NCBI GenBank assembly: GCA_019828595.1
Contig: JAHQRK010000010.1
Coordinates: forward strand, 2,356,001-2,420,000
Length of the DNA stretch: 64,000 bases
Direction of reading: 5' to 3'
Origin: Aphanomyces cochlioides
Lineage: Eukaryota; Oomycota; Saprolegniomycetes; Saprolegniales; Verrucalvaceae
Below, in pieces: positions 1 through 11,541 of the stretch (position 1 is its first letter; every line of letters starts with the position of its first letter). A program made the translations under genes and the position numbers. The notes below the pieces were generated by a model. The model saw only the letters and a program-made list of their open reading frames with translations, searched no databases and was not told the origin of the DNA.

Positions 1-1
1 A

Positions 2-151
2 GGACACAGTCACATTAATTTCCGGCCAAGAACGGCAAGTTCACTCCTCGCGTCTGCTCGCGTTCCAAACATCTATATCACTGGAGGGGAGCTCAATGAA
101 GGTACGCTCGATGTCGCCAAGCAGTACCTAGAATATGAGAATTACCATTGA
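2..151 (+). CDS. C-terminal end of an unidentified gene (partial)
   Basis: One frame is open from the window edge for 49 codons and stops with TGA at 149-151; its last residues read ITGGELNEGTLDVAKQYLEY. The composition is protein-like and the frame enters from upstream, so this is probably the last exon of a gene that starts outside the window. I do not recognise the family and no domain can be named from so short a piece. It could also be a chance open frame. Confidence 0.35.
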   Translation, partial: GHSHINFRPRTASSLLASARVPNIYITGGELNEGTLDVAKQYLEYENYH

Positions 152-580
152 GAAGCAGCCTCAAGTTGGGATAGAAAAAATGCTGGGCATGCAACTTGGT
201 CGCGTCAAATAGTATCGGATACCGCTTGAAAATACAGTGAAGAATTCCAGTTCGACATGACAAAGTTTCCCTTCATCCTAGCATCCAAGAGCTAACGTTA
301 AATGGATAGAAACTTCACGTGCAGACAGTCCTCGGTCGTTTTGACTTGTTTGTTGTTGCTTTTATCGCCCAGGAGATGAAGTTGATTGTGATGGGCATTT
401 TCCAATGCATTGATAGTGATTGCGAAGCGATATGAATGTGCAGTTGGAACTGCGTAGACATGTTCAAGTCGAGAGGTTTGCGCGCTTCGCCGGGATGATG
501 CACGTATGTCGTTTGCTTGAGCTTGTTTCAGCATCGGTCAATGAATTAAGACACATACTAGTATAATTGATGCAGACCCC
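152..580. other. intergenic, nothing recognised
   Basis: No supported gene, RNA or repeat. The short open frames here lack coding character. It would hold the terminators of the partial gene to the left and of the elicitin-like gene, which ends at 581 on the minus strand. Confidence 0.5.
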
Positions 581-1093
581 CTATAGGAATGCGGCAACCA
601 AAATGGCCAAGGCAGATGAAGCAATCGTGGGGGCAAAGGATTTGGTTTGTGTCGGTGCAGGCGTGACTCTTTGGGCTGCTGCAGTCGTGGATGGAGATAC
701 TGTTGTTCCCGTGAGGGCGTCGGAAGTTGCATTTGTTTGGCTTGGCGAGGGAGTCGGCGAAGCTGTGGTTGCATTGTTTCCACTTGTAGTCGTTGGATTT
801 GGCACGGTCGTATTCGTCGAGTTGCAGATGCCAACGAATTCATCGGCGTTGGGGCATTTCGACATGACTGGAATCTTCTGGACGATCAAAGCACACTCTG
901 TGACGCTGCATACGATGGCCGCATTCGCTTTGTTGACAGTTTCGACTCCGAGACCAGACTTTTTCATGCACACTTGCCATAAATCTTTTCCAGGCAGTTC
1001 TAAAAGCACGCTTCGATCACATGGAAGGCGTCCGTCAATGGCAAGCGCTGGGGATGCCATCAAGGCCGCAGCTACACCAAGCGCACGCACCAT
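581..1093 (-). CDS. elicitin-like secreted protein, GPI-type
   Basis: Single exon, 170 aa. Residues 1-18 form a signal peptide ending in SPALA. The next 75 residues carry six cysteines (about 25, 42, 62, 67, 80, 90), including the C-x4-C pair typical of elicitins. A Thr/Ser/Pro-rich stalk of about 60 residues with several N-x-T sites follows, and the protein ends in a hydrophobic segment (SSALAILVAAFL) like a GPI-anchor signal. Elicitins are oomycete sterol- or lipid-binding proteins; anchored members sit on the cell surface. Cysteine spacings differ from canonical elicitins, so this is an elicitin-like (ELL) protein and sterol binding is not shown. The neighbours do not suggest a pathway. 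Confidence 0.8.
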   Translation of the reverse strand: MVRALGVAAALMASPALAIDGRLPCDRSVLLELPGKDLWQVCMKKSGLGVETVNKANAAIVCSVTECALIVQKIPVMSKCPNADEFVGICNSTNTTVPNPTTTSGNNATTASPTPSPSQTNATSDALTGTTVSPSTTAAAQRVTPAPTQTKSFAPTIASSALAILVAAFL

Positions 1094-1305
1094 GTTAAAA
1101 AACTTTCAAATGTGCTTGGCGTGGTTGATGAATCCAGTGTCAAAGAAATCCGGACTGTAACCGGCTGTTGTCAGGTCGTCGGTGGGAACGCCTGATCGGA
1201 CTTCGTAAGAGCCTCTTGGAAGTAGGGCTCTATCGCCATCTTCCTCGTACCGGTAGAAATATTGGATCGAAGCCAAATATATCCTGGCGTGCGTCTTGGT
1301 TTATT

Positions 1306-1949
1306 CTAATATCCTTTCACGAGAGGGGGCGAGAGGAGATGCGGCTTGACGACACCGGTAGCCGATTGCGCTTTTTCCTCCAGAGCTGCATCGTCGGCAT
1401 AAAGCTCGATTCTACACTTTTTGCCCGCTGTCATCGTTTTGAACAATAAATCCGAGGATATCCCTCTTCTCGTTTCGGGGATTGCAAACTCAAGTTTTCA
1501 AAGAGCACACCGAAAGCGTCGCAGAGTACAGTATTGAACCGTGTCGGGAAACTTTGATCGCATACAGTATTTCAGCAATTTCGTAGCGGCTGATTGCACC
1601 CAAGTAGTCCAAGGTCGTTTGAGCTCTACAGTAAGAAATCGACTTGGTGAGGTGATTTGATCCACACTTTTCTTTGCATTTCCCCAGCAACTGCAGATCA
1701 GGTGACGTCAGTTGCTCGCTCCTCTTTCCTTCAAACCGCGTGTCCACACTCCATGCCAGAGACGTTGAACTTGGGCTGATTTTACCCTTTGGATCGCATT
1801 TTGTCGTGATGAAATTGCAGTTTTTCAAACAGGAAACTCACTCATCTCGTATCTGGACGAGGACAAAAAGACGCTTGGCTTGCCCACTCTCCACATGTTC
1901 ATATGATGCGATCACACCTGTGTACTGCCCTTTGGTAATTGTAGACCAT
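1306..1949 (-). CDS. unidentified gene, 5' end unresolved
   Basis: Three minus-strand frames join in phase through two introns: exon >=1842, intron 1776-1841 (GTGAGT...CAG), exon 1509-1775, intron 1469-1508, last exon 1306-1468 with stop TAG at 1306-1308. The product would contain WSTITKGQYTGVIASYEHVE and AEILYAIKVSRHG and end with a charged tail (CRIELYADDAALEEKAQ). These are protein-like and the phases agree, but I recognise no family. The 5' end lies within or near 1950-2150 and I could not fix a start codon. It is divergent from the myosin gene to its right. Chance frames remain possible. Confidence 0.4.
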
Positions 1950-2219
1950 TTACAGTGTAACTTGGCGCAACGCGAGAAACAAATTACTGATACACCAAGG
2001 ATCGACTCTGTTCCAGCAAAGATAGCCACCAACCTTGGGCAAAGTTGCGGGGAGGTGTGCCCCGCATGGTTGGAGGGAGCAAATGCGTTTGGTGTCGCTT
2101 GGTGCCTTTGTCCTTGGATTTCCTTGTTTAGGTACGATCCCACGACTTTTCCAATTGGCTAGTCGAGTTACTCACTCTTTCGCTTGCCATTTTGGTTTTA
2201 CTCTCGTCGAGGCAAGAGG

Positions 2220-5200
2220 ATGACTGTGTCGGACTTGATCTTGTTGCCAGACTTGGACGAAGCGCACGTCGTGAAGGAATTGTCGGCGCGCTATCAAGCC
2301 AATGAGATCTATACGTACATTGGCCCCGTGCTCATTGCAGTCAATCCGTACAAGTTGATCAAGAAGAACGGCAGATCGCTCTATGACGAATCGCTGATCG
2401 AAGACTTCACGGGACGCGAGCTCCATGAAAACAGCCCGCACCCGTTTGCGATCGCCGAAAGTGCCTACTCGCACATGATCAACTTTCAAGCAAACCAGTG
2501 CATCTTGATCACGGGGGAATCGGGCAGTGGCAAGACGGAAACGTCCAAGCATGTCTTGCAATATATTGCCAACGTCAGTACCAAAGCCCGCACGCGTCTT
2601 GCCGTCAGCGCCTCTCGGTATATGATTGCCTGAATCTTGTTAATATTGACGTTGATTTCTAGACACATGAGCGATGACAAGAAGCATGCCATCGACGAGG
2701 TTGTTAACAACGTCCGACGCATCCTCATCCGCGCCAACCCGGTCCTTGAAGCTTTCGGTAACGCACAGACGATCCGTAACAACAACTCGTCCCGTTTTGG
2801 CAAGTACATGTTGCTTCAAATGAATCCCAGTGGTCAAGTCGTCGGTGGTTTTGTCCAACATTACCTCCTTGAGAAGAACCGCGTGATTTCGCAGGCACAA
2901 GGCGAGCGCAACTTTCACTGCTTTTACCATTTGTTGGCTGGTGCCTCCGCCGCTGACAAGGCGGAATGGCATCTTGGCGACGCCACGACTTTTGCCTTTT
3001 TGCAACACGAAAACCGAACGATAGACGGTGTCAATGACAAGATTGAATTCTCGGATGTGGCCCATCACATGACTGCTGTCGGCATCTCGGAAGAGGAACA
3101 GCGCAATATTTACCAACAATTGGCGGCTATTTTACACTTGGGTAATGTCGTTTTCGTCGCCGGCGTGGATGAAAGCCACAATCCTTGCTGTGTCATTGAC
3201 GTACGTCCAAGCCAAGATCCTCTCTGATATTCATTATCGTCTTGTAGGCTGCTACCAAGGAATCGCTCCAATTCGCAGCGAAATTGATGGGCGTGACGGC
3301 TGAAAGTTTGGAAGAAATGTTCACCTTCAAGTCATTGACGATCAACAAGTCGGAAATGCGTGTGCCTTTGACTGCCGCTCAAGGTAATTTACAGAAGCTT
3401 CAGAGACAATTTTTAACGATGTCCTAGGTGAAAAGGTGCTTCACAGTGTCGTCCGCTGCTTGTACGATAACATCTTCACGTGGCTTGTTGAAAAAGTCAA
3501 CGGTGGAATTCACAATCCCCGCGCGTCGTCGTACACGATTGGCATCTTGGATATCTACGGCTTTGAAATCTTTGAAGAAAATGCATTCGAACAACTTTGC
3601 ATCAACTACGTTAACGAAAAACTCCAGCAGTTGTTCATTGCCCAAACGCTTCAATCTGAGCAATTGGAATACAAGCGCGAAGGCATTGCTTGGGTCAACA
3701 TTGAATTCTTCAACAACCAGGTAGGCTTCGCACCAATATACCAGGTTCACATTCGACAAAGGTTGTGTGCGACTTGATCGAAGATGCCAAGATGCCTGGT
3801 ATTTTCCCTCTCTTGGACGAACAATGCGCGATTTCTCAAACGACTGTCGATGTTTTAATGCATCGTTTCAACGAAACCTACGTCAAGCAACCATATTACA
3901 TCAAATCCCGCGTCAAGGGCAGTGTCTTCAGCGTCCGCCACTATGCTGGTATAACCTTGTGGTGATCACAAAATGTTACTGGTCCTAGGTGTCGTCGAAT
4001 ATGACTTGAAGCGCTTTGCCGAAGCCAATATTGACTCATTCTTTACGGAATTGTACACGAATTTGCAAAAATCCACAAACGGCTTTGTCCGCAATTTGCT
4101 CAAGGATGATCGTTCAACGAAGGAAAAGCTCAAGCGCCCACCATCCACGTCATTCCAATTCCGTGCCCAGGTGAACGCACTAGTCCACGACTTGAACCGT
4201 TGCAACCCTCATTATGTCCGGTACAATCGTCAAAATTTGTGATGAAGCTGAAACATCTTCTAGATGCATCAAGCCTAATGAAAAGAAGGTATCTGGTACG
4301 ATGAACAAGGATCTCGTGACTGCGCAAGTTCAATGCTTGGGTCTTGTCGAAAACATCAAGGTCCGTCGTGCTGGTTTCTGCTACCGTGAAACGTACGCCA
4401 CTTTCCTTCATCGATACAAGATTTTGTCCAAATCGACTTGGCCAACACCCAAGAACTGCTCTTCGGTAACAAATCGACCATCCTTGAGTTTAATCATGTC
4501 AACGAATAGCGCCAAGCCACACTGGAGCTGTTGACTGCCGAAGATGTTGGTGTTTTGCCGAGCCTTCAACCCGCGTCAGTAATTCGAGAAGCAGAATCTG
4601 CTTCAAATGGTGAACGACCAATGACCCCATTGGAAGTCTACAAGGCTCACTTGGCTGCCAAGAATAATCGACCAGAGAATGGCAAAGCTTTGCCAACAAC
4701 AATCCTTCCTTTCAAGGAAGACGACGATTCTTTGGGATGCTTCTCTTTGGGCCGAAACAAGGTTTTCATCAAGCACCCTTCTGCTCTCTTCTCGCTGGAA
4801 CGTCTTCGCCAAGACAAACTTCCTCAAATTGCTAAGATCATCGAAGATGCATGGCGCCGCCGCTTGGTATAGTTGAAAATATCTTGCCCATCTTACATTT
4901 TCGTAGCTGCGCATTCGGCTGGCTAAGTACCAAGTTTTGTTTGCCGACTTCCAAAAGCGTCACGCCGCTGTCTTGACCAACATCAACGTAGCATGATTAC
5001 GTCTGAAAGCTCTTGAACATTTAAATAGGACCGCGTGAAACGCCGCTCTGGTGCCAATGATAAGGTGAAAGTGGCTGCCTTGTACGAGCACTGGAACGAA
5101 TTGGCCAGCAAGCTTTTGACTCCTACTTCACGTCTCCAAAAGCAACTCGATGACGGTGAAGAGTACAACGCTGTCAGCTTTGCGACAAGCTTCGTCAAGC

Positions 5201-6070
5201 GCAATTTGGAGGTGATTCGTCTTCGCAGACTCAAACGAGCTGTTCAAGTCTTCAGCGCTCGCTGGAAGGGTCGTCAAACTCGCAAGAACATGGCGCCTGA
5301 GCGATGGAACCAAGTGCATCAAGCACGCTTGGGTGTCCGTACGGAATTTGAACGGTATACTCCATCCAATGCAAACTTTCATACTCACATCTTTCGCAGC
5401 TTGTTTGGAAAGAAAAAGCGTCGTCGTGACACTTTGGACAAGATTTACTTGGGAGATTACCTCGACTTGAACAAGCACGCCGCAGTGAAAGCCTTGATGA
5501 CTGCAACCAAGGAACGTGAAGTCTTGTTCGCCGCAGAAACTCTCAAAATCAACGAAAAGTAACCTCTGCTTCCTTTCAGGATTTCACATGTGTTGTGGTA
5601 GATTTGTCGCTCAGCCTCGTTTGCTCTTGATTGGTGAAACCTACTTGCACAACGTTAAGGCTGACAGGATGGACAAGCCCAAGGAACGTCGTATTGTGTC
5701 GATCGCTCAGCTGCAAAAGATCTCAATGAGTTCGCTCCACGACAACTATTTGTTTGTTCATGTCGAAAACGATGTCGACTTGATGTATGAAGTGGACCAA
5801 AAGACTGAAGTTGTTCTCCTTCTCAAGAAGCGGTGAGATACTCCTATGCGCTAACTCGTTATTGATATCAATCGCAGATTCAAGGAGCTCCGCAAGCGAG
5901 ACCTTCCAGTCACGATTAGTGACTCGATCGAATTTGAAGCCAAGAAGGGTACTCACCTCGGCTTCCGCTTTGTCAAGAACCCCGAGTCGAACGTAACTAC
6001 GATGGAAAAGGTCGACAAGAAGAACGGCCAAATTACCGTCGGCTACAAGCGCAACCCCATCACTGCGTAA
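2220..6070 (+). CDS. short-tailed unconventional myosin with TH1 tail
   Basis: Twelve exons close in phase to 1125 aa: 2220-2617, 2663-3200, 3248-3383, 3428-3720, 3762-3948, 3989-4220, 4264-4465, 4510-4866, 4907-4987, 5029-5558, 5602-5832, 5878-6070. Introns are 40-47 nt. The motor domain has the P-loop GESGSGKT, switch-I NNNSSRFGKY, switch-II DIYGFEIFEENAFEQL and the actin/relay segment NPHYVRCIKPNEKK. A short neck follows, then a basic tail with features of the myosin TH1 lipid-binding domain, as in class I myosins; no SH3 domain is seen. It is an actin motor, probably linking membranes to the cortex. An in-frame ATG at 2184 would add 12 residues, and an upstream exon (a MVGGSKCVW stretch near 2068) cannot be excluded. 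Confidence 0.9.
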
Positions 6071-6374
6071 AGGAACCAACCAAGTCTGCACGCACTCTTC
6101 CCGTCGGTAGTTGAGCTAGTGTTGCCATGTTTTGATCTTTATGTCACGTTTCCATCCTTCTCTCTTTACGGCATGTCATTTCCAGGCTACGATCTCCATC
6201 CTTCAGGTCTTTCTTCAACACTGGATATCCAAAAGTGCGCCAAAGAAAGGCCAGATTCAAAAATGTACATTTTTATTGGCTAAAAAAATGACATTTCTCC
6301 AATCAATTTCTCTCATGAGTTTTATCCAGCCAATCAAAATTCATTTTTAAAACTAACTTTTTCAGTGGATCTCC
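6071..6374. promoter_or_regulatory. spacer between myosin and PRMT7 gene
   Basis: 304 bp, AT-rich in its second half. It must hold the myosin terminator and the promoter of the methyltransferase gene. No specific element stands out. Confidence 0.4.
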
Positions 6375-8696
6375 ATGTATGCCGGCACCGACAAGTACGG
6401 CGGTGGGGTTGTCGGCGAAGACTTTAAGAGCTCAGATGCAGCAGCTCCCAACTTGGAAGACATCCTAGACACAGCCAGTGCTGAAGAGACTGTCGTGACA
6501 AGTGTGCCGTATTCATATTTGGACGAAGACACGAACACTGTGGTTGAAGGTGTCAGCTCGGTAGCACTGTCCGCACGATTGAACCCCGAGAGCGGTGGTT
6601 TGATGTGGGTTGAAGAAGACGATTCAGCAGAAACCTACAAGAATGTTGTGTCTATGTCCCAAATGACGTCGATGCTGCGTGACACAGACCGAAATGCAGC
6701 GTACGAACATGCAATTCGCTCTGGTATTGCACGGTTCATTCAACAACACAACCGTGCGCCTATTGTAAGCTTCATAGCTGATCTTCTCATATTTGACGAC
6801 ACCATGAAACTAGGTCTTGGACATTGGAACTGGCACAGGTCTGCTGGTACTTTGTGAGGGTGTCATTCCATGTCTGATGCGTTTATTAGGCTATGTTGGC
6901 CGCTCGTCATGGTGCCCAACACGTCTACGCTTGTGAAATGTTTGAAACAATGGCCAATATTGCTGCTCAAGTGACGCAAGACAATAAGTTTGTCGACAAG
7001 ATCACAGTTCTTCCCCTTCGGTCTACGGATTTGATCATCCCAGACCACATGCCAGTCCGCGCAGATATTCTTGTTTCCGAGCTCTTTGACTCGTTGCTTT
7101 TCGGTGAGGGTATCCTTCCCACATTGCATCATGCAAGACAGCATTTATTGGTCCAAGATGCCATTATCATCCCCCAGCATGCCACGGTGTACGCCAAACT
7201 CGTTGAGAGCGACGTACTTTTTCGAATGAACAGCCTCAATGAGATCCATTTGGGATCTCTTCCTCTTGCTCGGTCTTCCAATGCTTGGCAATGCACAGGT
7301 GGGCGCGTTGCACTGCCTCTGCACGTCAACAACGCACATGTGAATGGCTTGGACCTCACTTCTGCTACACCAGTTCTCTCGTTTGACTTTGCGACGCCCT
7401 ATGATTCCCTCGTGGCCAAGTCAACTTCTTTAAGTGCTACTTCTTCAGGCCGCATTGATGCTGTGGTTATGTGGTGGTCTGTTGATTTTGGCGACGGTGT
7501 CAGCTACTGCACCGCACCGGGGGCACAACATTGGCAAGACCATTGGGTTCCAGTTGTATTTCCACAAACTGCTCAACGATCTGTGCAATCTGGCGAGTCC
7601 ATCAAGCTTACCGCTTGCCATGATTCTCTCCGCATTTGGTTTGACGTCTCTGACAAAGAAGCGCATGAAGAAAAGAAAGTGAAACGGGACCCGTTCGAAG
7701 TCGATCCTTGCTCATGTGGTCTTCATGTAATTTGCAATGCTGAGCGCATAAGCATGCTCACGAATGTCGATCGAACGAAGGCATTTCATGAAGCCATTCA
7801 AAGCAACATTGCTCGACTTGGCAACGAAAGACCACTTTCGTGCTTGGATATTAGCGATGGCTCAGTGTGTGCACTATTGGCAACTTCACTTGGTGTCGAG
7901 GCAACCACCAGCATCGAGTCGAAGGAAGTTTCATCGTTGATTTTTGGACAACTTGTGTCACATCATGGATTGGACGACAAGTTTTCAGTGCTCTGTTGTG
8001 GCGTGAAAGGCTTGCTTGTGGAACACTTGCAAGGCGAGATCCCTGTGGATTTGTTAGTCGGGGAGCCTTTCTATTATGCCATGCAAAACCTGCCGATTTG
8101 GTCCGCGCTGAACTTCTGGTACCGCCGCTCAGCTGTCCAGCGTACGATCTCACCGTACATGTATATCCTGAAACTCTATCGTAGACCTCTTGTCACCACG
8201 TGCTTTAGTTTTACCTGCTCGCGCTAGTATTCAAGGAATTGGCGTTCGATTCGACCATTTGCACGAGTGCTTTGGCACTATTGGCTCTGTGAGTGGCTTT
8301 GAACATACTGCTTTCGATGAACTACAAGGCGGATATTTAAGCCGTGACTTTCCCTTCCCAACATACATGTATCCTTACGTTGCCGGCACTTCTGCATTTC
8401 AAGTGATGCCCATTGATTACATGAAGACGGTTGAACCATTCCAAGCAAGCTTTAAGCTCCCTCTGGCGTCTGGCGATGCGATCAACGCCGTAATTTTGTG
8501 GGTCGAGTACGATCTCGATATTGACGGCAAGCACAAAGTAGCGACAGGACCCTCAGTCGTAGATGCCAAGCAAGCCGTTCGATTCCTTCAAGTGCCAAGT
8601 GATGTCACTGGCGCCTTTGAATTGACGGGTGACGTGGCGTTTGATGCATCAGAAGGCGTCATCTCGTATCAGTTTGAGATTTCTCAACGGGATTAG
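6375..8696 (+). CDS. protein arginine N-methyltransferase, PRMT7 type
   Basis: Four exons (6375-6764, 6814-6846, 6890-8141, 8185-8696) give 728 aa. The family transfers methyl groups from S-adenosylmethionine to arginine; PRMT7 is the monomethylating type with two tandem methyltransferase cores. The first core has the SAM-binding motif LDIGTGTGLLAML (split by the exon 2/3 junction) and a double-E loop SELFDSLLFGEG. The second core is degenerate, with LDISDG in place of the glycine-rich motif and VGEPFYYAMQNLP in place of the double-E loop, as in PRMT7 of animals. Length matches PRMT7 (about 690 aa). Exon 2 is only 33 nt and encodes most of the SAM motif. Substrates are probably histones or splicing proteins, by family knowledge only. 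Confidence 0.88.
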
Positions 8697-8723
8697 CACT
8701 AGAAAAATACAAAACGACCCAAT

Positions 8724-10774
8724 CTATCGACGTTTTGGACTGAATCCGCGTCGAATTTCGCTCGAGACAACGGCGTGCACTTGGTTCGTCAACGCTTCCG
8801 ACCACATTTCATTTCGAGGATGCTCTACAGTTGGAGAACGCGATGAGAATGTTATCGTGGTCGTTGAGGAAAAATACCAGCAAGCTGCGTTTTTAATTCC
8901 TCAGGCATGGCAGCTTCGACTTGTTTGATGACATCCCAGATGAATACTTTCTGGGGCAATCGAGTCAAAAGGTTGTGGTTTGCCAAGATGAACGCGCCGA
9001 GCAATATGCTGTCTTCAGATACGGGTTGGAACGGGCGCTAGTGGATTGCTACTGCTTGAATTTCGCCTTCGAGTGGAGTTTTTACCTGGACAAAGAATTC
9101 CTGAACGAGTTGTCGCGCGTCGAGCACTTCTTGGTCTTCCGGCTCGGTCTCAAAGCCAAAGCCTTTAGCGAGAGTCACATTCTCATGCACTGTGTGACCT
9201 TCAATGATCGTCGCTCGAATATGTTGCATGCACTTCCACAAAGCCGCGCGTTGAAAGGGCGGGCCACGGACGGACGAACCCGGCGCCAAGCAGTCAATCG
9301 GAGGAAAGACCTGCATTGAATTATATCACCATGGCAACGGCAGTGAGTTTCTTACACGTCGTTGAGTTAGACTAGAATCCAAGAGGACATGATCGTCCAC
9401 GATAGAAATGAGCGATTCCTGAAATTCTACAAGTCAGGTTAGATTTTCAAGGAGAGCAGTGCCGATACCGCTTGGAACATCTTCCTTGCCAGGTGTGTCC
9501 GCAAGCACGATGGACGAAAGCGAAGAGCCACCGCGCTTTTCTGAAAACTGCGTTGATCGTTCCATCAAATTTGTGTGGCCGCTAAAGCTCATACGCGCAG
9601 CTTTAGGCAACTTGATGCTTTGGATCAACTGCTCCACGACCTACAAGAAGACATTCCTTAGCATTGCCATAGGTGGCAAGATAATCAACCATCGTATGCG
9701 CCGATAAATCATCGTAGACGACGAAAGCGTTCTTGGTCGTTCCATTCTCCAGCCAGCTTTCTGCCAAGGTGCATCCTGCAAACGGAGCAAGGTATTGCAA
9801 AATGAGCGGCTGTCGGTCATCTGCGGCTACAACAGTGCAGTACGGAAGGATTTTGAGGTCTTTCATCAACTGAACAATCTGCGCCACTCGAGCCGGTGGC
9901 TTTCCGGTCGCCACGTAGACAAACCGAGGCATCAACTCTGGTGTATCCTTGAATTTGAGCACTTGCTGCGCCAAAATGTCGAGCGCTAAACGAGTCTTTC
10001 CGCTGCCACTACAGATGTCGATGGTGAATTCATTGTATGTGAGGAGAGGAACGTACCGAGGACCCAAGAGGGCGAAGCGTTGACCATAAGCGAGGGGATG
10101 AAGGCAGTCGATGGCTTGAATTCCAGTTTGCCATGGATTTTTGAGCAATCCGCGATCCATCATGGATGGAATTGCCGCTCGCATGCATTGCTGACGCGGC
10201 ACAGTTTCAGGAAGCTCGGCTTGACCGTCCATGGGTTTGCCTAACGGATCGACGACTCGGCCAATGAGATCATCCCTGACTGGAATGGTCAAGTCATTCT
10301 CCACCAGCTCGACATCCATGCCAAGGGCCAATTGACTCGCATCACCAACAATGGCAACCATCGCTCGCTTCTTCTGGAGATGCAAAACAACCCCTTTGCC
10401 GACCTAGACAGGTGCAATCAGCATCGCTCAAATTTTAAAACTTGACTTACGACACGCCCTTCCTCGTCCAGAATATGCACCATCGAATTAAGCGATGCAT
10501 CGCGCAAGCCAGACACCGTGCCGACGCCTTGAATGAGCGCAAGCAGGACCCCAGAAGGAGCTAATTCGTCGTCTTGACGCATGATGGCTTCCTCCAATTG
10601 GACCTCCACGCTTGATTTCTTGTTCAAGTTGCTGCGCGCGACTGGGACTTCGCTTCCAGCATCGGCGTAGCCGTACGTTGAAAATGCTTGGAACAAACGG
10701 CGCGGCTTGTCCAGTTTAGAAGCTGTGCGCCGCGCGAGCAAGCGGGCCGCAGCTTGCAACCTCAAGCCATTCAT
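8724..10774 (-). CDS. divergent mitochondrial ATP synthase alpha-subunit paralogue
   Basis: Eight exons (10451-10774, 10057-10403, 9690-10008, 9469-9640, 9356-9426, 9086-9310, 8878-9037, 8724-8824) give 572 aa, close to the usual ~550. The N-terminus (MNGLRLQAAARLLARR) looks like a mitochondrial presequence. The order follows F1 alpha: beta-barrel, LIGRVVDPLGKPMDG, a P-loop GPRGSGKT (usually GDRQTGKT), VVYDDLS, QYLAPFAGC, and a C-terminal helical domain. The arginine-finger region (normally SVSRVGSAAQ) reads GSSVRGPPFQ, so the arginine supplied to the beta catalytic site is missing or displaced. A role in or on the F1 sector is likely; ordinary alpha function is doubtful. The intron at 9038-9085 removes an apparent in-frame TAG. 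Confidence 0.85.
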
Positions 10775-11541
10775 AATAGTTGTGTGTTGATGATGACCTT
10801 TTTATCCGGATAGCCAACCAACTTCTCGACTGGAAGATTCAAAGTCAAAATCGCCATGGCGCACTCGGTCTAGCGACGCTTCTCTCGGTTCAAAGTGCCT
10901 CCAGCTACAAGAGGAAAGCACTACTGCGCGGAATCTACGCTGCAGTATGAAGACTCCCAAGTAAAGTTCGATAAAAGGGAAATGACTTGGCAGCTCTCCG
11001 ATTGTTTGAGAGCGCGATTTGGACGGGTAGGGAGTCTCTACGCCAAGTAAGTTCTAGTAGATGGATGATGTTCATGGCCAAGTAAAGCTCAATCGGTGGG
11101 ACGACAGACAATTTTCCAAAGAGTTGAGTCACTGCTTGAAATATGGGCAGCCACTGACAAGGCGATCTGGCAAATATGGTCAAGCAAAACCAGAGAATAC
11201 GAACCTGTAGTGCTGGTGGGAGGCTAAATGCTCGAGATTGCATCCCACGAAGGGTAAGATTGCTTCTAAAGAGTATACGAGAAGAAGAGGAGCAAGATGT
11301 TGGACTTATGGGAAGCTTTGCAATGTAGATGGAGCCGTATCCAATGTCGCTACACCGCCTTTTCAAGCGGTATTCCTACCGATATCCTCTCCGACGCTTG
11401 TATCGTCATGTAGCCATGCTCGTACGTATTAACACCATCTATGTAGGTTTTTTTATTGCCGACAAAAATAGCGTCTCCTCTCAAACTAATGACGGGGAGA
11501 TACCAAGTATTCACTCCGAGACAAAATTGATCCTCGTCGTG
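10775..11541. other. intergenic; possible LRR remnant
   Basis: About 770 bp between the ATP synthase-like gene and the LRR gene, both on the minus strand. The first part must hold the promoter of the former. On the minus strand, short stretches such as PIELYLAMNIIHLLEL (around 11050-11100) and IELYLGVFILQ (around 10950) recall leucine-rich repeats in different frames, so a decayed LRR fragment is possible. No gene model can be supported. Confidence 0.3.

Noticed and set aside
9038..9040. In-frame TAG in the ATP synthase alpha-like gene, suggesting a pseudogene or readthrough
   Set aside because: A 48-nt GTAAAA...CTAG intron (9038-9085) removes it, keeps phase, and brings the protein into register with family alpha subunits.
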